A stretch of DNA of 35,418 nt from positions 1 through 35,418 of the forward strand of contig JAPPLB010000128.1 in the NCBI GenBank assembly GCA_028819575.1. Reading direction: 5' to 3'. The notes beneath the pieces were generated by a model, which saw only the letters and a program-made list of their open reading frames with translations, was not told where the DNA came from and made no database searches. Each line of letters starts with the position of its first letter. The first letter of the stretch is position 1. The translations under genes and the position numbers were made by a program. This DNA is from Bryobacterales bacterium (GTDB lineage: Bacteria; Acidobacteriota; Terriglobia; Bryobacterales; UBA6623). Below are positions 10,564 through 18,426 of the stretch, piece by piece.

Positions 10564-11379
10564 TCAGGATACGGGAATGAGAGGAAAGCGGTACCGCCCC
10601 GCGTAGATATCGCAGAAAAGCTCCACCATCTCCGTGTGGACATGGCCGTTGGTTGCCAGCAACTCAAGCCCGCCCAGCTCGTATGGGCCGCCGCGCATGT
10701 CTCCGTACTTGCCCCCGGCTTCCTCGACGAGCAACAACCCGGCGGTGACATCCCAAGAATTCAGGCCGATTTCCCAGAAACCTTCCAGACGCCCGGCGGC
10801 AACTGAGCAAAGGTCGAGCGCCGCTGAGCCCGCCCGGCGGATTCCGTGGCTGAGCATCGACACCTGGTAGAAGAAGTGGATGTTCATCTCCTTGTGGCGC
10901 CGCCCGCTTGGGAAACCCGTGGCGAACAAACCTTCGTTCATCCGAGACGCGCCCGACACCTTCAGGCGTTGATGGTTCAAGTAGGCTCCCGCGCCCTTTT
11001 CCGCACAGAACATCTCGTCCCGAAGAGGATCGTAAACCGCCCCCGCAATCGGCGCCCCCCGGTATACGAGCCCGATACTCGTCGCGAAGGCGGGGAAACG
11101 GTGGGCGAAGTTCGTTGTGCCGTCAAGTGGATCGACGTGCCATACATAGTCTGAGTCCCGGTCGACTCCGCCGCCTTCCTCCGCGACGATCGAGTGCGTC
11201 GGAAACCGGTTGCGCAGCCGCTCCACGATCAGAGACTCAGCGGCCCGATCGGCCGTCGTTACCAGATTGAATTCGCCCTTGTATTCAACCGCGACGCGCT
11301 GCTCGTAGTGTTGCAACAGCAGCGGGCCCACTTCGCGAGCGATATCGACAGCTACGGATAGATAGTCCACGTTGTCCAT
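10564..11379 (-). CDS. Inositol-monophosphatase-family phosphatase (SuhB-like)
   Basis: Mg-dependent, Li-sensitive sugar phosphatase of the IMPase superfamily. The 271-residue protein is of normal length and carries all metal-binding motifs: the Glu pair in SIVAEEGGG, HVDPLDGTTNFAHRFP, and the second Asp motif in NSWDVTAGLLLVEEAGG. The expected Lys-Asp motif after the first helix is degenerate (LVTTADRAAE). Members hydrolyse inositol-1-phosphate, fructose-1,6-bisphosphate, histidinol phosphate or PAP, and the neighbours do not decide among these. The gene stands alone between a gene-poor 343-bp stretch and the nucleoside genes. Confidence 0.9.
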   Translation of the reverse strand: MDNVDYLSVAVDIAREVGPLLLQHYEQRVAVEYKGEFNLVTTADRAAESLIVERLRNRFPTHSIVAEEGGGVDRDSDYVWHVDPLDGTTNFAHRFPAFATSIGLVYRGAPIAGAVYDPLRDEMFCAEKGAGAYLNHQRLKVSGASRMNEGLFATGFPSGRRHKEMNIHFFYQVSMLSHGIRRAGSAALDLCSVAAGRLEGFWEIGLNSWDVTAGLLLVEEAGGKYGDMRGGPYELGGLELLATNGHVHTEMVELFCDIYAGRYRFPLIPVS

Positions 11380-11722
11380 CGGCTATCCCCGAGCGCAGAC
11401 TGGGTGCACGCTGGAAGCCTGCTCAGGAAGTCGTCTTCTTCCGCTCGCTCAGGTATTGGATCTCCTGCATGTAGCTTGGTTCCTGTTTGCTTGCGCGTCC
11501 GCCGAATGAAGTGAGCGTCGCAGAATTCCATACCGCCCGCGAACTCCTCATTATTGCGCAGGCGCAGACGATGGGTGTTACCTCCTCCACGAGCTGCTTC
11601 GGGCAAGCCCGCCTCGGCGAACATTTCTTCCCTGGAAGCGCCCGTCGATGCCCTCGTTTTGTTCCGGTTCGGTTGCTATGGGCCGCCGCCGTCGAGCGGC
11701 CGCTTGTTGTGAGAGGGACGGT
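11380..11722 (-). other. Gene-poor stretch with a possible small ORF
   Basis: 343 bp without a confident gene. On the minus strand, 11423-11551 could encode 42 residues ending SYMQEIQYLSERKKTTS. It is hydrophilic and protein-like but has no visible Shine-Dalgarno. The same frame stays open upstream through at least 11600, so it may instead be the 3' remnant of a decayed gene. I do not recognise it. It lies between the VWA gene and the phosphatase gene, both on the minus strand. Confidence 0.25.
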
Positions 11723-12733
11723 TCACGGCTGGTTTTTATCCGGTGGAGTCGCCGCCCCTTTCGGCGGGCTCGGCTTCCGGCGGATGCTGATGCGCGCGTT
11801 CGAGGGCCTCCGCGTCGCGGGCGCCGACAAATAATATCCGTTCCGCGACAACACTTGTGCTGCGGGTCGTTTCACCGAAACCTGAATCTTGCGGAACCGC
11901 TCCGTATCCGAATCCCTCTCCGGCGGGTAGTAGCCCAGCAGATACTGCGTCCGCAGGTTATCAAGAATCTGATGGAATGAATCATCAAGGTTCTCATTCG
12001 CGTACTGCACGAACGTCGCACCGCCGGTGTTTGCCGCCAGTGTTTTCAAGGCATTCTCACCACCCGTGTTACGCCCTGCGTCGCTGCGAATCGGAATGAC
12101 GATGATGCCGTAAAGCACTGCATCGATGTTATGTGTCGCCTCCAAGGCCTCGCCGAACGGAGTGTAGCTCGTTGTATCGCCCCCGTCGGTGATCACCACC
12201 ATCACGCGGCGGCCCTGGCGCCTCTTGAGCTGCCGCGCGGCCAGGAATACCGCGTCATACATTGAGGTGCCGCCGCCGCGCTTCACGAGGCTCAGCGCTT
12301 TCTGAATGCGTTTCTCCGAGCGCGTGAAGCTTGTGAGGATCTCGACGAAGTCGGAAAACTGCAACACCGAGACACGGTCGTCCGCGTGAGAACCGCTACC
12401 GAGCAGGCGTGCGAAGAACCGCTTCGCCGATTCCTGCTCGAACTGCAGCTCCTTCGCCGTGCTGAGGCTGGTATCGAGCATCAGCACAACCGACAACGGC
12501 CGGTTCGTGCGCTTCTCGAATACCACGACTTCCTGCTCCTTGCCGCCATCGACAACGGTGAAGTCCTCCACAGCCAGATCGGCGATCGGACCGCCGTTAG
12601 CGTCTTTCACCGTGACCAGCAGGTTGACCAGGTTCACGTCGACCGAGAACGTTGTTTCAGGAGCGCTCTCTGCCCGTAGCCCGGCCATGATCCCGGACCA
12701 CAAGACCGCTCCGGTGAGGAGAATGAGTTTCAC
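11723..12733 (-). CDS. Exported VWA-domain protein, VWFA-related Acidobacterial type
   Basis: Secreted or periplasmic von Willebrand factor A protein of a type known mainly from Acidobacteriota; function unknown. From the GTG at 12733 the 336-residue protein begins with a signal peptide (VKLILLTGAVLWSGIMAGLRA). It then shows the family's N-terminal beta segment (VDVNLVNLLVTVKDANG), the VWA core with a complete MIDAS metal site (DTSLS at residues 87-91, GGGTSMYDA, VITDGGDTTS), and the C-terminal signature TQYLLGYYPPERDSD. The tail after about residue 300 is basic and proline-rich. The GTG overlaps the TGA of the MoaD-MoaE gene (GTGA, 12730-12733), implying translational coupling. A longer reading to 12820 would place the signal peptide internally, so the GTG is preferred. 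Confidence 0.88.
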   Translation of the reverse strand: MKLILLTGAVLWSGIMAGLRAESAPETTFSVDVNLVNLLVTVKDANGGPIADLAVEDFTVVDGGKEQEVVVFEKRTNRPLSVVLMLDTSLSTAKELQFEQESAKRFFARLLGSGSHADDRVSVLQFSDFVEILTSFTRSEKRIQKALSLVKRGGGTSMYDAVFLAARQLKRRQGRRVMVVITDGGDTTSYTPFGEALEATHNIDAVLYGIIVIPIRSDAGRNTGGENALKTLAANTGGATFVQYANENLDDSFHQILDNLRTQYLLGYYPPERDSDTERFRKIQVSVKRPAAQVLSRNGYYLSAPATRRPSNARISIRRKPSPPKGAATPPDKNQP

Positions 12734-13470
12734 GGGGATGTCCCGGCAGAGCGCGTCAGCGCCTCTTCCCAGTCGCCCTCGACCCATGCTTCGCCGGTCT
12801 CGAAGTATTCCTTCTTCCAAATCGGAACGATCTTCTTCAGTCGATTGATGGCTTCCAGGCTTGCCTCATAAGCCGCCAGCCGATGTGCCGCCACGACAAC
12901 GATCGACACGCTCGCCTCGCCAATCGCAAGACGTCCCAGGCGGTGTACCATTGCAATGCGGTGAATGGCGTGCCGCCCCACAATCTCCTGTCCGAGTTGC
13001 TGCATCGTTTTCAAAGCCATTGGGGCATAGCACTCGTATTCGAGATACTTCGTCGTTCGTCCGCCGCTGTTGTTCCGGACGACACCCTCGAAGGTGATCA
13101 CCGCCCCGTCCGCGCCGCTCACAATCCGCCGCGCCAACGCGGGGCTGTCAATCGGCTTCCTCGTCAGGGCGTAGAAACTGTCATTACCGTCCGATGCAGC
13201 GCCAACCCATCCGTCAGGCACGTCCGCACCGCCGCTGACGGGCGGCATCAAGGCCACTTCATCGCCGTCGCTCAGAGCAACCTCCGGGGCGGCAAACTCG
13301 TGATTCCGAGCCAGGGCGATACTGTCGGCCATCTCGTGAAGTCTCGGATGTTGAGACGCATAGCTCGCAAACAGCGTTCCTATTGTCGCGTTGGCCGGAA
13401 GCGTCACGGTGTCCTCCGACCGCCCCACCACATCCTTCAGCAGCCCAAAAAAAAGCACCCGAACCGTCAT
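12730..13470 (-). CDS. MoaD-MoaE fusion (molybdopterin synthase, both subunits)
   Basis: Molybdopterin synthase turns cyclic pyranopterin monophosphate into molybdopterin, using MoaD thiocarboxylate as sulfur donor and MoaE as catalyst. Here both are in one 246-residue chain. Residues 1-81 form the ubiquitin-like MoaD part (VRVLFFGLLKDVVG to ALMPPVSGG), and MoaE covers about residues 95-240. MoaE motifs are GAVITFEGVVRNNSGGRT, MVHRLGRLAIGEASV and the catalytic-lysine segment RLKKIVPIWKKEYF. The MoaD Gly-Gly (80-81) is internal, so its C-terminus is not free. The comparable mycobacterial fusion MoaX is reported to be cleaved after this motif. It is 39 bp downstream of the alcohol dehydrogenase gene and overlaps the VWA gene. 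No other moa gene is nearby. Confidence 0.92.
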   Translation of the reverse strand: MTVRVLFFGLLKDVVGRSEDTVTLPANATIGTLFASYASQHPRLHEMADSIALARNHEFAAPEVALSDGDEVALMPPVSGGADVPDGWVGAASDGNDSFYALTRKPIDSPALARRIVSGADGAVITFEGVVRNNSGGRTTKYLEYECYAPMALKTMQQLGQEIVGRHAIHRIAMVHRLGRLAIGEASVSIVVVAAHRLAAYEASLEAINRLKKIVPIWKKEYFETGEAWVEGDWEEALTRSAGTSP

Positions 13471-13509
13471 TGCCGAGCAGCCCCGATTGTATCGCAGCCG
13501 CCTCCCGCC

Positions 13510-14547
13510 TCAGGCTACGGGGTTGAGGATGACCTTTGTCAGACCCGGCTCGTGGTTGTAGAGGCGGTCGAACATGACCGGACCGTCCTCCAGCGGCTTG
13601 GCCGTGCTGATCAGGTCGCTGCAGCGTATCGCGCCACCCGCCATCAGGTCGAGGCAGGCCGGGTAGTCGTTTGATGACGCGCATGAACCACGCACGGCGA
13701 TCTCCCGCGTCACGACGGACTGCAATCCGAAACCGATCTTCGGCGTGATATTGCCGATCAGAGTCACCGATCCGCCCTTGCGGACGCTGTCGATGGCGGT
13801 TGCGACGGTGACTTCCACTCCGACGGCTTCCATGGCGATATCGACGCCCGCGCCTCCGGAGAGTTCCTTCGTTGCTTCGACGACGTCGGTTGACTTGGGA
13901 TTGAGCGTAATATCGGCGCCCATCTTCCTGGCGGCCTCGAGCCGGCTGTCGTCAAGGTCGGCGGCGATGACCGCCCCGCAGCCTGCGGCGCGCAGGGCCT
14001 GGACGGTCAGCAGGCCGATCATGCCCGCGCCGACGACGAGCGCCGTGGCGCCGAGCCGGACCGGCGTCAGGTTCACGGCGTGGACGGCGACCGAGACCGG
14101 CTCGACCATGGCCGCCTCGTTGAACGGCAGCGAGTCCGGCACCTTGAAAACGATATGCGCAGGAACGTTCACGTATTCAGCGAAAGCGCCATTGCGCCTG
14201 TAGTCCTCGCAAGAAACGCCCAGCACCGTCCGGTCGTCACAGAGATTCGGCGCTCCTGAACGGCAGAAGCGGCAACGGCCGCAGGAGATCATCGAATCGA
14301 AGGTGACCCGATCTCCCTCGGAGAACCCGTTGACGCCCGCGCCCAGTTTGACGACTACTCCGGCCGCCTCGTGTCCCATGATAATCGGTGGAATGCGCCG
14401 GCCGGAACTCCCGTCGTAGCCATGCACATCACTTCCGCAGATACCACAGGAGTGCACCTGGATCAGAACTTCCCCGGGAGCGACCGCAGGTTCGGGAACG
14501 TCGTTGATGACCAGCTTCTTGTACTCTTCGAGGACGAGCGCCTTCAT
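13510..14547 (-). CDS. Zinc-dependent medium-chain alcohol/polyol dehydrogenase
   Basis: NAD(P)-dependent dehydrogenase of the MDR superfamily, closest in look to sorbitol, threonine and galactitol-phosphate dehydrogenases. From the ATG at 14547 it has 345 residues, the usual size. Catalytic zinc ligands are Cys37 (CGICGSDVHGYDG) and the His59-Glu60 motif (GHEAAG). The structural zinc lobe has Cys89, Cys92, Cys95 and Cys103 (CGRCRFC then NLC). The Rossmann motif is VGAGMIGLLT, and the acidic AADLDDSR after beta 2 favours NAD over NADP. An upstream reading to 14640 adds 31 basic residues unlike the family. Substrate cannot be told. It leads the dehydrogenase, MoaDE, VWA gene string. Confidence 0.9.
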   Translation of the reverse strand: MKALVLEEYKKLVINDVPEPAVAPGEVLIQVHSCGICGSDVHGYDGSSGRRIPPIIMGHEAAGVVVKLGAGVNGFSEGDRVTFDSMISCGRCRFCRSGAPNLCDDRTVLGVSCEDYRRNGAFAEYVNVPAHIVFKVPDSLPFNEAAMVEPVSVAVHAVNLTPVRLGATALVVGAGMIGLLTVQALRAAGCGAVIAADLDDSRLEAARKMGADITLNPKSTDVVEATKELSGGAGVDIAMEAVGVEVTVATAIDSVRKGGSVTLIGNITPKIGFGLQSVVTREIAVRGSCASSNDYPACLDLMAGGAIRCSDLISTAKPLEDGPVMFDRLYNHEPGLTKVILNPVA

Positions 14548-14942
14548 AGCCGGAGAACCTACTCTAGCGTGACGCGGTTGCCCGCGCCTGTGATCGCTGC
14601 CAGAGCGAGGATGCAGCAGTCTCGGAAACCGTTCGTGCACCGCCCGGCGAACGCAGGGACAGAGACCTCGATCGCGGGATGTCCACAGGTGTCGCGCCCG
14701 GCAGCAACTCTTGGGGCCGGCCGGCGAGCAACCCGCAGCCTGGAGTGACCGCGGATCTCACGCCCCCTTGTTCGGCCTGCTCCGCCGGGCATGCATGTCA
14801 TCATCCTAGCCCAGACTCGCCCTTGGCAGGGACGGCCCTCTTGCGGAGAAAACCGCAACGGACCGTAGATCGAGGCGCTTGGGGGCGGGGCTGTCCTCGG
14901 CAGCTTCTGCCGGGATGCTAGGCTGTACGGCGTTACTGCTTC
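14548..14942. other. 395-bp divergent intergenic region
   Basis: Lies between the divergent dehydrogenase and epimerase genes and should hold both promoters. Several overlapping frames stay open, as usual in GC-rich DNA, but none has motifs, a Shine-Dalgarno or family likeness that I can recognise. No strong hairpin, sigma-70 promoter or operator was clear by eye. Confidence 0.4.
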
Positions 14943-16043
14943 ATGGCTGCATCTCGGAAGCGTCCACCGCGCATCAGGTTGTGTCTGGCCAACGCCGTGA
15001 TTTTGATGGCATTGGTTGCGTGCGCCAACCCGGCGCGCTACGAACTTGACCAGGGGCAGGCCGCTGGCGTCGAACCGGTCTCGCTGATCATCCTTCGGGA
15101 CACGGAGGCGGGCGTCGAAGCAGGCATCGCCCCGTCGCGGGGTGGCGAATTAAGCAGTCTGCGCGTCCGCTACGGGCAGGAGTTGCTCGAAACGCTCTAT
15201 CTTGGGCGCGACTATACGCCCCGCGACGGCTGGACAGGCAAGGCCCCGCTGCTCTGGCCGGCGACCGGCCGCAACTTCCCGGCCGACCTCGAAGAGCGGC
15301 GCAAGGCCGGCGAGGTGTTCCACGGCGGTGCTTGGGAATGGCAGGAGCGGCGCTATCCGATGCCCATTCACGGCTTCGCGCGAGACTTCGCCTGGAGGGT
15401 CCAAAGCAGCACTGCGGAGCAGCAAGGAGCCCGGGCTCTGCTCGTGTGGGGGGATACCCCTGAAACCCGCGAGATGTATCCGTTTGGATTTGAACTCGCG
15501 GTCGAATATGAGCTCGCCGAGGGGATACTCGCGATCCGCTACGAAGTCGCCGCCGACACCGAAAACGACGATCCGATGCCGTTCTCCATCGGGAACCACA
15601 TCACATTCGTGACCCCGCTCGTTCCCGGAGGTGACCCCGGCAAGGTTGTTCTCGTTACGCCCTCGCAAGAAGAGATTCTCAAGACCGGCTATGGCATTCC
15701 CACCGGTGAGACACGCGCCCGCTCCCACGCCGATGGCATCGAGCTAGGTGATTTCGAGCGGCGGGTCGCGGTTTCGCTTACCAACTATGCCGCTGAGCCC
15801 TACGTTGAACTGCGCGACCCCGCCGGACTGATGATCCGCATGAGTCACACTGCGTCCGAGGTCCCCGGCCCACCCATCATCCTCTACAACCTGTGGGGCG
15901 ACGCTCCCGCTGGCTTCTTCAGCCCCGAACCCTGGGTCGGGCTTCAGAACTCGCTCGTGTCACAACAGGGCTTGATTCGCCTCGATCCCGGCGGTCGGTT
16001 CCATTGGACGATTCGCATCGAGGCGGCTTCATCGAAAACGTAA
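14943..16043 (+). CDS. Aldose 1-epimerase-like lipoprotein (galactose mutarotase fold)
   Basis: Predicted envelope-anchored member of the galactose mutarotase superfamily, whose members interconvert sugar anomers or bind and process carbohydrates. The 366-residue protein has a basic N-region and a lipobox Leu24-Val-Ala-Cys27. Catalytic-type residues can be placed: a His in YPMPIHGFARDF, a second His in FSIGNHITF (where the family usually has G-x-H-P-Y), and an acidic residue in FFSPEPWVGLQNSL. Export fits the neighbouring exported enolase-superfamily protein, suggesting extracytoplasmic sugar processing. The start has no strong Shine-Dalgarno. The gene ends 20 bp before repeat copy 3. Confidence 0.83.
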   Translation: MAASRKRPPRIRLCLANAVILMALVACANPARYELDQGQAAGVEPVSLIILRDTEAGVEAGIAPSRGGELSSLRVRYGQELLETLYLGRDYTPRDGWTGKAPLLWPATGRNFPADLEERRKAGEVFHGGAWEWQERRYPMPIHGFARDFAWRVQSSTAEQQGARALLVWGDTPETREMYPFGFELAVEYELAEGILAIRYEVAADTENDDPMPFSIGNHITFVTPLVPGGDPGKVVLVTPSQEEILKTGYGIPTGETRARSHADGIELGDFERRVAVSLTNYAAEPYVELRDPAGLMIRMSHTASEVPGPPIILYNLWGDAPAGFFSPEPWVGLQNSLVSQQGLIRLDPGGRFHWTIRIEAASSKT

Positions 16044-16063
16044 GGTCGGCTGCACGAGACCCT

Positions 16064-16248
16064 GGCCTTCATGTCTCACCACGTGCGGGAGCGAAGTGCG
16101 TGAGAGGGCCGTCAGGACGAGCCGCGAGCCGTTTGGCGCGCGCAGGTGTACTTGAGAGCCCCGTACATGATGCGCGGCAAGCAAGCGCAAAGAAGGCATG
16201 GCGGTCGTATCGCATGCTTCGGCTGTCAAGTGATGAGATACGAAGGCC
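16064..16248 (-). repeat. Interspersed inverted-repeat element, copy 3 (complete, divergent)
   Basis: About 185 bp, inverted relative to copies 1 and 2. It is the most diverged copy but clearly related through its interior (GTGCGTGAGAGGGCCGTCAG and GGCAAGCAAGCGCAA). Its two ends differ from the other copies, yet still match each other: the left starts GGCCTTCATGTCTCACCAC and the reverse complement of the right starts GGCCTTCGTATCTCATCAC. It fills the gap between the convergent epimerase and enolase-superfamily genes, 20 bp from one stop and 12 bp from the other. Confidence 0.82.
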
Positions 16249-16260
16249 ACTCGGTTCCCA

Positions 16261-17466
16261 TCAGGTTGCGGCATACTTTTTTGCGACCGCCTCGTTCACG
16301 TCATACCCCAGCCCCGGTTGATCCGATACCGTCAGGTATCCCTTCTCCATCGCCTCGGGCGGATCCACCAGCTCGGAGCGCCACGGCACTTCTCCATGGG
16401 CGTACTCGAGGATGAGGAAGTTCGGCATGCCCAGGCAGACATGGGCAGCCGACATGTTCCCCACCGGACTCGCCGGGCCGTGGGGCGCCACCGTCAGCCC
16501 GGCCGCCTCGGCCAGTGCGGAAATCTTCTTGAGTTCCAGCATGCCTCCGCAGTATTTGACATCCGGCATGAGGATATCGGCGGCCTTCGCCGCGATATAA
16601 CGCCAATTCGACTCCAGGCCGAACAGTGACTCCCCGCCGGCCGTCGGCATGGCGGCCGCTTCGTTGATCGCCGCCAGATTCTCGAGCGGTCGCGACACTT
16701 CCTCCAACCAGAAAAGACGCAGCGGCTCCAATCGCTTCGCCAGGTCCAGCCCTTTTTCAAGATCGAAGTTGCTGTGCGCGTCGATCAGCAGGTCGCCGCC
16801 CTCTCCCAAGACCCCCCGCACCGCTCGGGCGCAATCGATGCCGAGTTGCGTGAAAGCCTCCCGGTCCGCGGCGGTCTCCTTGTTCCGCATGCCGTCGAAT
16901 GGGGCTAGCTTGACGGCGTCGAGGCCCGCGTCGACGGCGCTCTGTGCCATCGCTTCGAACCCTGCGGGCGTGCGCTCCTCGGTCGAGCGGTTGATGTTGG
17001 CGTAGTTGCGCACACTGTCGCGCAGCTTGCCGCCGAAGAGTTGAAACGTCGGGACGCCCGCGACCTTCCCCTGAATGTCGTAGAGAGCCTGCTCGATTCC
17101 GCTCAGTGCGCAGGAGGTCGCCCGCTTGTTCGCGGCGAATTCCGGATGGACCTTTTTCCGCAGCCATTCGATGTCGTAGATGCTGCGGCCCTTGATCAAC
17201 TCGAAATACTCCTGGAGTTTCGCGAGCTGGGGATCGTTCCGGCCCGCGTGCGACGCGTCGCCGATGCCGGTCACGCCCGCGCTGGTCTGAATCCGCGGGA
17301 TCACCCAGTTCCCGCGGCGGTTCACGCGGACGTGAAAGATCTCAAATCCGGTAACCGTGATCTTCTCCGCGGAGCGGTCTGGAGGAGTGTTGACGGAGCA
17401 GCCGGCCAAAGCGGCGGCTGCTGATCCCCCCAGGGCGACGAAGTCTCGGCGATGCATGGCAGGCAT
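16261..17466 (-). CDS. Exported enolase-superfamily protein (mandelate racemase/muconate-lactonizing type)
   Basis: Mg-dependent enzyme of the enolase superfamily, acting on sugar acids or related carboxylates by alpha-proton abstraction. The 401-residue protein starts with a Tat-like signal (HRRDFVALGG) that also has a lipobox (Leu20-Ala-Gly-Cys23), so it is probably exported folded and anchored. The barrel shows a lysine strand (DAVKLAPFDG), metal ligands in LLIDAHSNF, FWLEEV and GGESLFG, the PDVKYCGGMLE segment and a His in VAPHGPASPVG. The pattern resembles sugar-acid dehydratases, but a specific substrate cannot be read off. The ATG at 17466 or at 17457 could start the protein. The C-terminus faces repeat copy 3. 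Confidence 0.87.
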   Translation of the reverse strand: MPAMHRRDFVALGGSAAAALAGCSVNTPPDRSAEKITVTGFEIFHVRVNRRGNWVIPRIQTSAGVTGIGDASHAGRNDPQLAKLQEYFELIKGRSIYDIEWLRKKVHPEFAANKRATSCALSGIEQALYDIQGKVAGVPTFQLFGGKLRDSVRNYANINRSTEERTPAGFEAMAQSAVDAGLDAVKLAPFDGMRNKETAADREAFTQLGIDCARAVRGVLGEGGDLLIDAHSNFDLEKGLDLAKRLEPLRLFWLEEVSRPLENLAAINEAAAMPTAGGESLFGLESNWRYIAAKAADILMPDVKYCGGMLELKKISALAEAAGLTVAPHGPASPVGNMSAAHVCLGMPNFLILEYAHGEVPWRSELVDPPEAMEKGYLTVSDQPGLGYDVNEAVAKKYAAT

Positions 17467-17547
17467 TGTACCCGCTGGAACTCGCGGGCCGCACAGCCTG
17501 TCGGCGGCGAGACCGGCCCAGGGAATAGTAAGTGGTGAAGCTGACGG

Positions 17548-17571
17548 GGAGCCCGTAAGGGTACGGGCTTC
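17548..17571. other. Strong hairpin in the cobalamin-transferase/enolase-superfamily spacer
   Basis: GGAGCCCGT and ACGGGCTTC pair over nine positions (one G-T wobble) with a six-base loop AAGGGT. It lies in a 163-bp gene-free spacer (17467-17629). A second, weaker stem follows (CGGCT at 17581-17585 with AGCCG at 17601-17605), and both sit between GGCC/CCGG blocks at 17515-17518 and 17610-17613. It may be a terminator-like fold or a structured leader of the 16261-17466 gene. No T-run is present. Confidence 0.45.
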
Positions 17572-17629
17572 GGTGGATAGCGGCTTGGCGTTGTCTCGAT
17601 AGCCGAGTGGCCGGAACCAGTGCTGATTC

Positions 17630-18262
17630 TCAATCCACGCTTCCCGAAGCTCCCTGATTCGGTTGCCACAGAACTTCGTGAACGCCGAGTTGCCCGCACG
17701 CCCAACGGCTCCAAACGAAGAACGCGTCGCTCAGCCGGTTCAGGTAGCGGATGGCGTCCTTGGGAACATCCTCTTTCCGCGAAAGAGCGATGACGATCCG
17801 CTCCGCCCTGCGGCAGACGGCGCGGCAGGCGTGCAACTCTGTATTGAGGCGGCAGCCGCCCGGCAGCACGAACGAGCGCAGTCTTTCGAGGTTCGCGTTC
17901 ATCTCGTCGATCTCGGCTTCGAGTTGCAGTATGTCCGCCGCAGTAACTCGCGCCTGCTTGGACTGAATCTCCTTCGGGTCGGTGGCCAGAATCGAACCCA
18001 GGTTGAACAGCTCGTGCTGCACCCGCACCAGGGTATCCGCCAAACGCCCCATCTCATTCGATGCTGTGGCCATCTCGCGCGCGGAGAAGCAAGCCATTCC
18101 CACGAAAGAGTTCAACTCATCGACCGTGCCGTAGGCTTCGATCTTGAGGTCGTCTTTCGGGATGCGCCGTCCGTTGACGAGCCGCGTCTCACCTTGGTCG
18201 CCACTTCTGGTGTAGATGCGGTTGAGAGCCAGTTCCGGATCTTTATACGTCTTTTCGGGCAT
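17630..18262 (-). CDS. Cob(I)alamin adenosyltransferase, PduO type
   Basis: Transfers the adenosyl group of ATP to cob(I)alamin, making coenzyme B12. The 210-residue protein has the family's N-terminal ATP motif TRSGDQGETRLVNG, then AYGTVDELNSFVG, SFVLPGG, the Cys/Arg helix HACRAVCRRAERIVIAL and the signature YLNRLSDAFFVWSRW. Together these make the family clear. It follows the giant mosaic gene by 164 bp on the same strand. No B12-dependent enzyme is in the window, so it probably serves genes elsewhere. Confidence 0.93.
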   Translation of the reverse strand: MPEKTYKDPELALNRIYTRSGDQGETRLVNGRRIPKDDLKIEAYGTVDELNSFVGMACFSAREMATASNEMGRLADTLVRVQHELFNLGSILATDPKEIQSKQARVTAADILQLEAEIDEMNANLERLRSFVLPGGCRLNTELHACRAVCRRAERIVIALSRKEDVPKDAIRYLNRLSDAFFVWSRWACGQLGVHEVLWQPNQGASGSVD

Positions 18263-18314
18263 GGGAACTCATCATAGCCACCGCAACAGCCTCGGGAGCC
18301 CCCATCTGCCCGCT

Positions 18315-18339
18315 GATCGCGTGTCCTCGGACGGCGATC
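18315..18339. other. Nested hairpin downstream of the giant mosaic gene
   Basis: GATCGC (18315-18320) pairs with GCGATC (18334-18339), and the enclosed GTC/GAC pair gives an inner stem. It is 88 bp past the stop of the 18427-22407 gene and 52 bp before the start of the cobalamin adenosyltransferase gene. It lacks a T-run, so it is a terminator-like structure at best. Confidence 0.3.
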
Positions 18340-18426
18340 GCAGGCTGCAGGTGAAGAGTCATGTGCCCGCAACGGTGGTGAGCGTCCCCGTGTGGTCTAC
18401 CTTGGAGTCTGGCTTGACCCGGCGGG

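Noticed and set aside
17548..17571. Group II intron domain V
   Set aside because: The lower stem resembles GAGC..GTTC, but the bulge, upper stem and GNRA loop are missing and no reverse transcriptase is nearby.
17515..17615. Cobalamin riboswitch, suggested by AGGGAA and GGTGAA on the plus strand near a cobalamin gene
   Set aside because: The conserved B12-box core is absent, and the plus strand leads to no downstream gene for several kilobases.
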